64,000 nucleotides of DNA from Calidifontibacillus oryziterrae (GTDB lineage Bacteria > Bacillota > Bacilli > Bacillales > Bacillaceae_J): positions 1 through 64,000 of the forward strand of contig NZ_KB223527.1 of the NCBI RefSeq assembly GCF_000331575.1, read 5' to 3'. Below the pieces are notes generated by a model, which saw nothing but the letters and a program-made list of their open reading frames with translations, was not told where the DNA came from and searched no databases. Shown one piece after another: positions 8,475 through 15,017 of this stretch. Within the stretch, counting starts at the first letter, position 1. Every line of letters begins with the position of its first letter. The translations under genes and the position numbers were made by a program.

Positions 8475-8990
8475 TTAATTACCTAATTTATTATCAATCT
8501 CATTTGTATCAACATTCTCACCAAATAAATCTTTAAGTTTATTTTTGGCTTGCATTTTAATTTCATCATCCACATATAAAGCTACTTGAACTAGCGCGAA
8601 TATGACAACACTTAAGTCATCAGCATATCCTACGCCAACTGCTAAGTCGGGTATAATATCTAGAGGTAAAATAAAGTAACCTAAAGCCCCTAAAATGGTT
8701 GCTTTCACTTTTAATGGTACCTCTGGCTTTTGAAGTGTGTAATAAAGTAATAGAGCGGCGTAGACTACGGAAGTTCCAGCTTTTTTAGAAAATTTTTGAA
8801 CCTTTGTCCAAAACTTTTCCTCTGAAAAATGTTCTTCGTGTTGCTTTATATCTTCAACATTCAGTTTTTCTGCTTCATCTTTTAAATCAGCAGCTAGTTG
8901 TTCTTCAATTTCAATTTCGTTGACTTCGTCAATATTGGATGAGGATAGTTCGTCTAAATCTGTTTTCTTCTTAAATAGATTTTTTAACAT
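8475..8990 (-). CDS. YkvA/DUF1232 family membrane-associated protein
   Basis: A 171-residue protein. The C-terminal half contains the YkvA/DUF1232 signature ILGALGYFILPLDIIPD followed by GYADDLSVVIFAL, which forms membrane-embedded helices around a conserved Pro-Leu-Asp-hydrophobic-Ile-Pro-Asp motif. The N-terminal ~60 residues are highly acidic and probably disordered. Start ATG at 8990. Family role unknown; widely present in Bacillus. Single-gene unit. Confidence 0.8.
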   Translation of the reverse strand: MLKNLFKKKTDLDELSSSNIDEVNEIEIEEQLAADLKDEAEKLNVEDIKQHEEHFSEEKFWTKVQKFSKKAGTSVVYAALLLYYTLQKPEVPLKVKATILGALGYFILPLDIIPDLAVGVGYADDLSVVIFALVQVALYVDDEIKMQAKNKLKDLFGENVDTNEIDNKLGN

Positions 8991-9349
8991 GAAATCACTC
9001 CAATGATTAGTAAATTACAAATACATTTTACACCATTATTATCCATTTATCACTAATGTGAAATGTTGGTATTTTGTATTACCTTTAATATACAACCGTT
9101 CTTCCATTTCTTGTTGTTTTAATCTTTCTCTATTTCTTGCTCTTAAGTTTCTTTGTCGTTTATCAAATCCATCCAATAATATACATTATTACATATCCAA
9201 AAACGGATTGTAGAGCATTCCGATAATATAGCTAACCATAAGATTATGATTCCTGATTGTGAATGCAGAAGTAAATATGTACTTTGTTAAAAAAACAATT
9301 GTTAGCTCATAATAATTTTGTATTTAAAATGAAATGGAGTGATTATATT
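8991..9349. other. Intergenic stretch with one gene relic
   Basis: Apart from the DUF6366-like relic at 9104-9163 and the upstream region of the AhpD-like gene, I see no gene or clear terminator here. Confidence 0.5.
9104..9163 (-). pseudogene. Relic of a DUF6366-like gene start
   Basis: The sequence 'tctttgtcgtttatcaaatcc' and 'ttgttgttttaatctttctct' align base for base with the start of the DUF6366 gene at 1733 going downward. Here the start codon is ATA, a stop follows NDKET, and the continuation RNRERLKQQE is in another frame. I read it as an ancient, decayed paralogue. Short length limits certainty. Confidence 0.4.
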
Positions 9350-9754
9350 TTGGAAACGAATTCTAGAAAATCTACTGAAGATTCACTAATAAAATATAAG
9401 GAAGGACTTGGTCTTTTTACACAAAAAATGCCTGAATTTGCTAGGCAATATAATGCATTTACGGAAGAGTGCTTTAAAGAAGGTGAATTAACTCAAAAAC
9501 AAAAACAATTAATCGCATTAGGGATCAGTATCCATGCCCAGGATGAATATTGTATCATCTATCATACAAAGGGATGTCTTGATCAAGGATGCTCGGAACA
9601 AGAAATTCTTGAGGCTGTAGAAATCATTGTTTGTAACTGTTCATTCGTAAATAGCATGTTGTTCACCTCAAATCTATTGTTCTATAAAAATAGAATTAAC
9701 TTAATGATCACGGCGTTACCAACAAAAAATGAGAGAAAAATTGTTCTCCCATAG
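9350..9754 (+). CDS. Carboxymuconolactone decarboxylase (AhpD-like) family protein
   Basis: A 134-residue all-helical protein. [20 protein letters not shown], then [20 protein letters not shown], is the CMD/AhpD pattern with Cys and His three residues apart (CIIYH). The usual ExxCxxxH motif reads DEYCIIYH here. Members are peroxidase-like or decarboxylase-like. The two extra Cys (KGC, QGC) are unusual for the position. I choose the TTG at 9350 because GGAGTG lies eight bases before it, while the upstream in-frame starts lack a ribosome binding site. The final ~20 residues may be an extension. Specific substrate unknown. Confidence 0.7.
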   Translation: METNSRKSTEDSLIKYKEGLGLFTQKMPEFARQYNAFTEECFKEGELTQKQKQLIALGISIHAQDEYCIIYHTKGCLDQGCSEQEILEAVEIIVCNCSFVNSMLFTSNLLFYKNRINLMITALPTKNERKIVLP

Positions 9755-9769
9755 TAGTTAAATATAAAT

Positions 9770-10327
9770 TTAATTCGTTTGATAATCCATTTGGATTCGA
9801 ATTTTTTCCTTTGCATCAAATCCTGCTAATTTTTCACAAAGATAAAGTCCTAAATCAATAGATGAACTTACACCTTTTGCGGTGATGACATCTCCTTCAT
9901 CGACAATTCTGTCATCAACTACTGTACAATATTTTTTTAGATTATTGAAAGCTCTTGGGTGAGTGGTAGCCGATTTCCCTTGTAAGAAACCAGCTGAACC
10001 TAATAACAAAGAGCCAGTACAAACAGAAGCCTTTAATTTACAAGGTTTTGAAGTTCCTAACCATTCAATAAATGCATGGTCGTCTACTAATTTTCTTGTA
10101 CCAAATCCACCAGGAACGATAACCAAGTCATATGTATCAAGTGGTTCGTTTACTTTTGTTGGAGTAAAAATTAGTCCAGTACCATCTACAACTCGTTCAG
10201 TAAATGAACAAATTTCCCAATCCAACTCCGGGATAAAATTCATTGTTTTTAATCTAGTAACAGCGTCATAAACTCCGATAAAATCTAATGCAGTTAAATC
10301 CTCAAAAACAACAAATGCGATTTTCAA
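9770..10327 (-). CDS. DJ-1/PfpI family protein
   Basis: A 185-residue class I glutamine amidotransferase-like fold protein: DLVIVPGGFGTR, then the nucleophile elbow ASVCTGSLLLGSAG with Cys near 103, and the downstream TTHPRAF with a candidate His. This arrangement matches isonitrile hydratase-like and ThiJ/PfpI proteins of about 190 residues. Family members act as hydratases, glyoxalases or deglycases, and I cannot say which applies. Start ATG at 10327 with GGGGGAATCAG upstream. It is convergent with the AhpD-like gene. Confidence 0.8.
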   Translation of the reverse strand: MKIAFVVFEDLTALDFIGVYDAVTRLKTMNFIPELDWEICSFTERVVDGTGLIFTPTKVNEPLDTYDLVIVPGGFGTRKLVDDHAFIEWLGTSKPCKLKASVCTGSLLLGSAGFLQGKSATTHPRAFNNLKKYCTVVDDRIVDEGDVITAKGVSSSIDLGLYLCEKLAGFDAKEKIRIQMDYQTN

Positions 10328-10447
10328 TCTGATTCCCCCGTATCTTCTAGTAGTCTCTTTTTTTCTTTGAATATTAGAGTATTCTAGTTATTTTAAATTA
10401 AAGTAAAAGTATAACCTATATATAAATGATGTGACAATAAGCAATTA

Positions 10448-10729
10448 TTATTTTCCTTTTCGTTCTAAAAGTAGAGGTGTTATATTTAGGAAGATAGAAA
10501 CAATTGTCAAAAACCATAAAGCCTTTTCCATAGTAGGTACAACATCCAATAAAGCTGACCAATCTTCACCTTTTACCCAATTAGATACAAGGCTATATTC
10601 TGCACAGAGCGTTAATGCTGTAAATGATAATCCCATTGCCATCGCATGTTTATAATCTTTTCCTGTTTTGTACATATAAAGATTAATTAAAGTTGCTACT
10701 ATCGCAATAAGTCCTAATATTAACCACAT
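10448..10729 (-). CDS. Small integral membrane protein
   Basis: A 93-residue protein with three hydrophobic segments (about 2-20, 29-45 and 68-86) and a basic C-terminus (LLLERKGK). The sequence YKTGKDYKHAMAMGLSFTAL is familiar from small Bacillus membrane proteins without assigned function. Start ATG at 10729 with GAGGGG upstream. Single gene. Confidence 0.65.
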   Translation of the reverse strand: MWLILGLIAIVATLINLYMYKTGKDYKHAMAMGLSFTALTLCAEYSLVSNWVKGEDWSALLDVVPTMEKALWFLTIVSIFLNITPLLLERKGK

Positions 10730-10844
10730 AATTATGCCCCTCTTTAATAACTTGTTTGATTACAAGGATATCACAATGTCGTGACCATTCCTTTATATTG
10801 TTTTGAATTATAAAATTTTTTCTTCAATTAATCCCCTTTTAATC

Positions 10845-10998
10845 CCCTTTATGTGTAATCCTACACAGCACTTTATCTCTTTATATTTCTTACAACCTGC
10901 TTTTTACCTTGATCCTTCACACCCTTTATGTGTAATCCTACACAGCACTTTATCTCTTTATATTTCTTACAACCTGCTTTTTACCTTGATCCTTCACA
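10845..10998. repeat. Perfect tandem duplication of a 77-bp unit
   Basis: The 77 bases beginning CCCTTTATGTGTAATCCTAC at 10845 are repeated without a mismatch from 10922 to 10998. The unit is pyrimidine-rich and carries no gene I believe. The lack of divergence points to a recent duplication. Confidence 0.85.
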
Positions 10999-11110
10999 AC
11001 TACTCCCAGCTCATTTAAATCTATTTTTAAATTTTTCGCCTTTTATGGAATTCGCAGACCACTTAAAGCAGTTTTACTGCAAAGCTTACTTTTCTTTTGA
11101 TACAGAAAAA

Positions 11111-12100
11111 TCAGATCGTTTCATTAAATGGCTTTCCATACCTTACTAAAACATGCCATAATAGTTTTAATTCTTGAAGCACTTCCTTATAAGTCCCTCG
11201 ATCGCTCCAAGATTTTTGATTTTGTGTAAGGTCCCATACTGCTGCGCCAATTTGGCTCGCATCGATAATATTGTTTTTTCCAATACGTTTTGCTAAGGAT
11301 TGCATTGATGGCCCTCTAAAATCAGATGGAACTTTGTTTATCTCAAGTGCAAATCCACTGTGCCAATACAATTGAATGGAATATTTTAAGCATAGCTGTT
11401 CTAAAATTGTCCCTACTGTCGTGTTTTTGAAAGATGGGTCAGCAACAAGCAGCTCCACATCATCTTTCAGTGAAATATCACCATGGATTTGAGCTTTTAT
11501 ATAATGATTTAGATTACGACTCGGCTTTTTCGATGCTGGGTCTGAGAACGGTTGGTCAAGGTTATACAATAAATGATGGACTAATTTACTTGGAGTTAGA
11601 TCCCTTTCACCAATAGCAAAATCTCTAAAAAATGCATCCTCTAACAGTGCGGCCAAAATCATCTCAAATACTTCATATGTTCCCTTTTCTTTTGGTTCCT
11701 GATGTGAATCTAAATACGTATAGGTGGAACGATAAGAAACGTTGGGAGATAGAAGAAAATAGCATGAACCATAACGTGGAGCAGGTCCATCTGGATGCAA
11801 CATCACATTTAATGCACCATATTTAGGACGTTCGTTATTAGTCGTACCATCCATTTGGTATGCACCACCAAAAATTCTCTCCTCCCAAATGTCTCGTTCA
11901 CCACCACGGTAAGCAGATACGCTTCCGTTAGACAAACCTGTTTCAAACTGACTCTTGTATATTCCAGACTCTAACAGTGATTCTGCAACGCTTTTCATAG
12001 TGGATACTGGCCTATCTGGATGAAAATGCAATCCTATCCTTGCATGAGCCTTTAATTTATCGACAGCATTTTCAAATGTTTTTTCCGAAATATTAGACAT
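11111..12100 (-). CDS. DUF3626 family protein
   Basis: A 329-residue cytoplasmic protein. HARIGLHFHPDRP near the start, GLSNGSVSAYRGGERDIWEE, FGGAY and ALNVMLHPDGPAPRYGSCYF are the conserved stretches of DUF3626, a family of unknown function; the arrangement of R/G/S and E residues is reminiscent of nucleotide-handling folds, though no reaction is established. I prefer the ATG at 12100, which has no ribosome binding site of its own. It overlaps the end of a 39-residue frame, which suggests translational coupling. It stands alone apart from that small frame. Confidence 0.75.
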   Translation of the reverse strand: MSNISEKTFENAVDKLKAHARIGLHFHPDRPVSTMKSVAESLLESGIYKSQFETGLSNGSVSAYRGGERDIWEERIFGGAYQMDGTTNNERPKYGALNVMLHPDGPAPRYGSCYFLLSPNVSYRSTYTYLDSHQEPKEKGTYEVFEMILAALLEDAFFRDFAIGERDLTPSKLVHHLLYNLDQPFSDPASKKPSRNLNHYIKAQIHGDISLKDDVELLVADPSFKNTTVGTILEQLCLKYSIQLYWHSGFALEINKVPSDFRGPSMQSLAKRIGKNNIIDASQIGAAVWDLTQNQKSWSDRGTYKEVLQELKLLWHVLVRYGKPFNETI

Positions 12101-12212
12101 TTTCAATCATTTTCAATATATGATTTATTGTCAATTTAGCTTCTTGTGAATAATTTTTTGCATATTTTGTAATATTTTCCAAAGCTAATAATTGCGATTT
12201 TAATAAATCCAT
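12093..12212 (-). CDS. 39-residue upstream reading frame coupled to the DUF3626 gene
   Basis: ATG at 12212, about 11 bases after GAGAGG, opens a 39-residue helical, Lys/Glu/Leu-rich peptide (MDLLKSQLLALENITKYAKN...) that stops at 12093, eight bases into the DUF3626 gene. The absence of a ribosome binding site for DUF3626 makes coupled translation likely. It may simply be a leader frame, or a small partner protein. No family recognised. Confidence 0.5.
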   Translation of the reverse strand: MDLLKSQLLALENITKYAKNYSQEAKLTINHILKMIENV

Positions 12213-12307
12213 AATAAGGTCAACCTCTCTTTTCATTGGTTTAAATCAATAATTCATCAAAGATTCTAAATTTCCTTCTTTAACTAAACTACTTCAAAAG
12301 CACAAGA

Positions 12308-12332
12308 AGCGACTGCTCATGTTTAGCAATCG
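12308..12332 (-). terminator. Intrinsic terminator, minus strand
   Basis: GCGATTGCT and AGCAGTCGC pair on the minus strand across a seven-base loop, followed by a T-rich tail. It lies downstream of the 58-residue gene at 12375-12551. Confidence 0.65.
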
Positions 12333-12374
12333 CCCCTTTAATTTAAATACAGTACAGTTGAAATAAAGAAATCT

Positions 12375-12551
12375 TTAATTGGTGGATAGTTTTTCCATTA
12401 TTTCCTCGTAGGTTTCTAAAGTTTCGTATTTGTATATAGTAAAACCAAGCGTTGTAGTTATGCAATTTCCTCTGACATCGACTATTAACAAAGTGTTAAT
12501 CAGTATTTTTTCTTTTGACTTTTTATCAGTCACTTCGATAAATGAATTCAT
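12375..12551 (-). CDS. Small conserved-looking protein, FlbD-like in shape
   Basis: A 58-residue beta-rich protein: MNSFIEVTDKKSKEKILINT, then LLIVDVRGNCITTTLG and ETYEEIMEKL. The layout (strand, 'ILINTLLI', strand pair, final helix with EEIMEKL) resembles FlbD-type small proteins. Sequence identity cannot be judged here, so the call is by shape only. The ATG at 12551 has AAGGGG eight bases upstream and is preferred over the GTG at 12560. Followed by a terminator. Confidence 0.5.
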   Translation of the reverse strand: MNSFIEVTDKKSKEKILINTLLIVDVRGNCITTTLGFTIYKYETLETYEEIMEKLSTN

Positions 12552-12699
12552 ATTTCTCACCCCTTTTGATTACATGATTGCAGGTAACGCCATTTAATTG
12601 TAATTTCTGTAAAATGACTAAAGTTTTTCATAGAACTTTTGACACTACAACAAACAAGTTTAACATTCAACTTCAGCAATACTTTATAAAAAAATTATA

Positions 12700-12730
12700 T
12701 TGACTCTCACGTTACGGGATACTTTATAGT
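12700..12730 (+). promoter_or_regulatory. MerR-type promoter with 19-bp spacer
   Basis: TTGACT at 12700-12705 and TATAGT at 12725-12730 are separated by 19 bases containing an imperfect dyad (CTCACGTTACGGGATAC). The stretched spacer is the hallmark of promoters activated by MerR-family proteins. It lies 24 bases before the MerR gene, so autoregulation is expected, as known for Bacillus mta. Confidence 0.7.
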
Positions 12731-12754
12731 AACTAATGAAGGGAGCGAATCAAG

Positions 12755-13480
12755 ATGAAAGTGAAAGAAGTTGCTGATTTAGTTGGTATTAGTGTGCGCA
12801 CACTCCACCATTATGATGAAATTGGATTATTAATTCCCGAGGAAACCACTGAGGCTGGTTATCGAGTCTATTCTGACGAGAATCTCGAAACGCTGCAGCA
12901 AATCTTATTTTTTAAAGAGCTCGGCTTCCCTTTAATGAAAATCAAGGAAATCATTGAAAGTCCATCATTTGACCGACAGGAAGCGCTGATCATGCAGCAT
13001 AATATGCTTCTAGAAAAAAAGAAACGGCTCGAAAAGATGATCGATACTATCGAAAAGACTATACAACATTCGAAAGGAGAAATACAAATGTCAAAACAAG
13101 AAAAATTCGAAGGTTTTGATTTTAGCCATAACCCATATGAACAAGAAGCAAGAGAAAAATGGGGTGACGAAGCAGTCGATGAAGCAAATAAAAAAGCAAA
13201 AAACATGACAGCATTCGATCAAGAAAAGTTTAACGAAATTTATCGTAACCTTGCCGCCATTCGCCATCTCTCCCCTGAATCGACAGAGGCTCAGGAAGGA
13301 ATTAACGAGTGGTATCAATTCTTAAACAAAATGGGGAACTACACTCTTGAGGGATTCAAGGGATTAGGTCAAATGTACGTAGACGACGTGCGCTTTACCA
13401 AGAACATTGACAAATTTGGTGAAGGATTAGCTAAATTCATGTGTGATGCTATGGCCGTTTATGCAGACAAAAATAAATAA
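12755..13480 (+). CDS. MerR-family transcriptional activator with TipAS-like domain (Mta/TipA type)
   Basis: A 241-residue protein. The winged HTH (MKVKEVADLVGISVRTLHHY through ~70) is followed by the long dimerisation helix (~80-108) and a helical C-terminal TipAS domain (FEGFDFSHNPYEQEAREKWG, YVDDVRFTKNID, FGEGLAKFMCDAMAVY). TipAS domains bind thiopeptides and other multi-ring compounds, and the Bacillus homologue Mta activates multidrug exporters. Start ATG at 12755 with AAGGGAG upstream. No transporter gene lies next to it, so targets would be elsewhere. Confidence 0.85.
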   Translation: MKVKEVADLVGISVRTLHHYDEIGLLIPEETTEAGYRVYSDENLETLQQILFFKELGFPLMKIKEIIESPSFDRQEALIMQHNMLLEKKKRLEKMIDTIEKTIQHSKGEIQMSKQEKFEGFDFSHNPYEQEAREKWGDEAVDEANKKAKNMTAFDQEKFNEIYRNLAAIRHLSPESTEAQEGINEWYQFLNKMGNYTLEGFKGLGQMYVDDVRFTKNIDKFGEGLAKFMCDAMAVYADKNK

Positions 13481-13494
13481 TAATATATATCGAT

Positions 13495-13527
13495 TAAAGG
13501 TTATGGCTTTTGGCCATAGCCTTTTAA
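13495..13527 (+). terminator. Intrinsic terminator of the MerR gene
   Basis: AAAGGTTATGGC pairs with GCCATAGCCTTTT around a short loop, with U-rich 3' side. Confidence 0.8.
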
Positions 13528-13852
13528 ACATTTTCAAGTTCTATTGATTCTATTTATCAGTTTTTATCAAATACAACCATGTTATGTGAAAATATCAAAT
13601 AATGCATAACTCTCCTTACTCAAAGAATCTATTTAAGACGGTTCTCCAAGAATGAGATTGCAAGTTTTTGTGAAGTTGAGTAGCTTTAATTTTTTTTAGA
13701 ACTACCTTCTAACAACTGGGGAATTAACAATAGACGTGATAAAAAAATATTTCGTAGAACAAGGGAAAGTGAAAATGAAAAACCGGATGATTCCCCCACC
13801 AACTAAAAAAATGGAAGCAAAATGAGCCACCTGATTTTTTGTTAAAGGCTAT
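13528..13852. other. Intergenic stretch without a gene
   Basis: A plus-strand frame ending KNRMIPPPTKKMEAK (stop near 13825) is open for about 30 codons but has no start with a ribosome binding site. Otherwise nothing recognisable. Confidence 0.5.
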
Positions 13853-14065
13853 TTATCTTTGTATCATGCTTTCCTGTTTTTTACTTAAGAGATCAACTTT
13901 ATAGGGAATAATGTCAATCTTTTTATTAATAAGATTAAGTGTTCCCTTTACATCCTCTTGCTGACTCTTTTCTATATTATCAAGTCTCTGAAGTACTTCA
14001 TTAAACTGCTGATCAACTTTATCAAATCGTTCTAAGATGATTTTAAGTAATTGTTCATTTTCCAT
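13853..14065 (-). CDS. Small coiled-coil protein
   Basis: A 70-residue protein with heptad spacing throughout (LLKIILERFDKVDQQFNEVL, then LDNIEK and a second helix). No signal peptide, no cysteine. Short Bacillus proteins of this kind are common, often near mobile elements, and have no assigned function. Start ATG at 14065; upstream AGGGTG is a modest ribosome binding site. Single gene. Confidence 0.6.
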   Translation of the reverse strand: MENEQLLKIILERFDKVDQQFNEVLQRLDNIEKSQQEDVKGTLNLINKKIDIIPYKVDLLSKKQESMIQR

Positions 14066-14588
14066 TTAAACACACCCTAATATAATTGGTAAATAAATTA
14101 TATCATGTTTTGGTTTATCAAACATTAAAATTAAGTACGTCTAGAACTTTATGAATCTCGATTTTTTACACATTTGGAATGGATGCCTTCTATATACGTC
14201 TGGGTATTTAAAAAATATGAATTAAGATCGGAAGGTGCTCCTATCAAAGTGGTTCACCTTCCTTTTCATGTTGTTATTCAAAGAATATTGACTAATAACT
14301 GAGAAAGCTAGCTCAAATATTTTTATGATTTTTCTTGATATTTTTCACTGCATCTTTGTATCATACTTTAATTTGGCTCACAATGACCCCTTCGATTTTC
14401 ATATTCTATATAATTGAGCAAATTCCCTCTAATCGTAGTTATTCAAAAGCCAAATATGGTCCCCCTTTCAGGATAAAACGCTTATTTGCCTCAGCTTGGT
14501 TTGTTTGTGTTTTGTAAAACTATCTATTATTATTTTCGTTATTTCATGTAAAATAATAGTGTTGGTTAGAAAAAGCTTAGAGGTGAAT
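14066..14588. other. Intergenic stretch with an orphan terminator
   Basis: A plus-strand frame without a start codon (about 14139-14300) and a hydrophobic frame at 14335-14517 were judged not to be genes. The terminator at 14230-14266 has no gene before it on the plus strand, which hints that a gene has been lost here. Confidence 0.5.
14230..14266 (+). terminator. Orphan intrinsic terminator
   Basis: GGAAGGTG pairs with CACCTTCC across a ~21-base loop and is followed by TTTT. No plus-strand gene precedes it within 700 bases. Confidence 0.55.
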
Positions 14589-14987
14589 ATGTTGAAAAAA
14601 ATTATTAAGGTTGTAGCTGCAATTATGGAAAATGAACATAGTGAAATATTATGTGCTTTACGGTCTCCCAATATGTCAATACCTAATATGTGGGAATTCC
14701 CTGGTGGTAAGGTTGAGGCTAATGAAGATTTGTTTTCAGCTCTTGAAAGAGAAATTGAGGAAGAATTAAGTTGTAAAATTGAAGCTCACGAAATATTTAA
14801 TGAAAATACTCACGAATATGATACGTTTATTATCGATTTAATTGCTATTAAATCAAAAATTATTGGCGGAACTCCTATAGCAAGCGAACATTCAAAACTT
14901 ATTTGGCTTAAAAGAGAAAATCTTGATTCATTAAAATGGGCCCCGGCAGATATTCCAGCTGTTGAACAATTAATATATGAAAAATAG
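14589..14987 (+). CDS. Nudix hydrolase, MutT-like (8-oxo-dGTP diphosphatase type)
   Basis: A 132-residue Nudix protein. The Nudix box runs from Gly40 (PGGKVEANED...) to REIEEEL at 54-60, with the catalytic Glu residues present and the box glycine after EEL replaced by Ser61. The substrate-recognition sequence near the start (ALRSPNMSIPNMWEFPGGK) is like MutT/YtkD-type enzymes that hydrolyse oxidised (d)NTPs to monophosphates. The ATG at 14589 has GAGGTG upstream; earlier in-frame starts do not. It faces the helicase gene and shares one terminator with it. Related Nudix genes are often found beside DUF3427-type helicases, so they may act together (family knowledge plus inference). Confidence 0.85.
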   Translation: MLKKIIKVVAAIMENEHSEILCALRSPNMSIPNMWEFPGGKVEANEDLFSALEREIEEELSCKIEAHEIFNENTHEYDTFIIDLIAIKSKIIGGTPIASEHSKLIWLKRENLDSLKWAPADIPAVEQLIYEK

Positions 14988-15017
14988 ACTTCTCGTTGAG
15001 AAGTCTATACCTTTTTT
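14984..15017. terminator. Bidirectional terminator shared by the Nudix and helicase genes
   Basis: ATAGACTTCTC and GAGAAGTCTAT form a perfect 11-bp stem with a three-base loop, flanked by A and T runs. The stop codon of the Nudix gene (14985-14987) and that of the helicase gene (15005-15007) are both inside the stem. Confidence 0.9.

Noticed and set aside
10803..11149. Frames across the 77-bp tandem duplication
   Set aside because: They exist because the repeat unit lacks stops in some frames; no ribosome binding site.
14139..14301. Plus-strand frame reading ELYESRFFTHLEWMPSIYVW
   Set aside because: Composition is gene-like, but there is no start codon with a ribosome binding site and it overlaps a terminator; possibly a relic.
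14335..14517. Hydrophobic 60-codon frame upstream of the Nudix gene
   Set aside because: No ribosome binding site and composition typical of AT-rich non-coding sequence.
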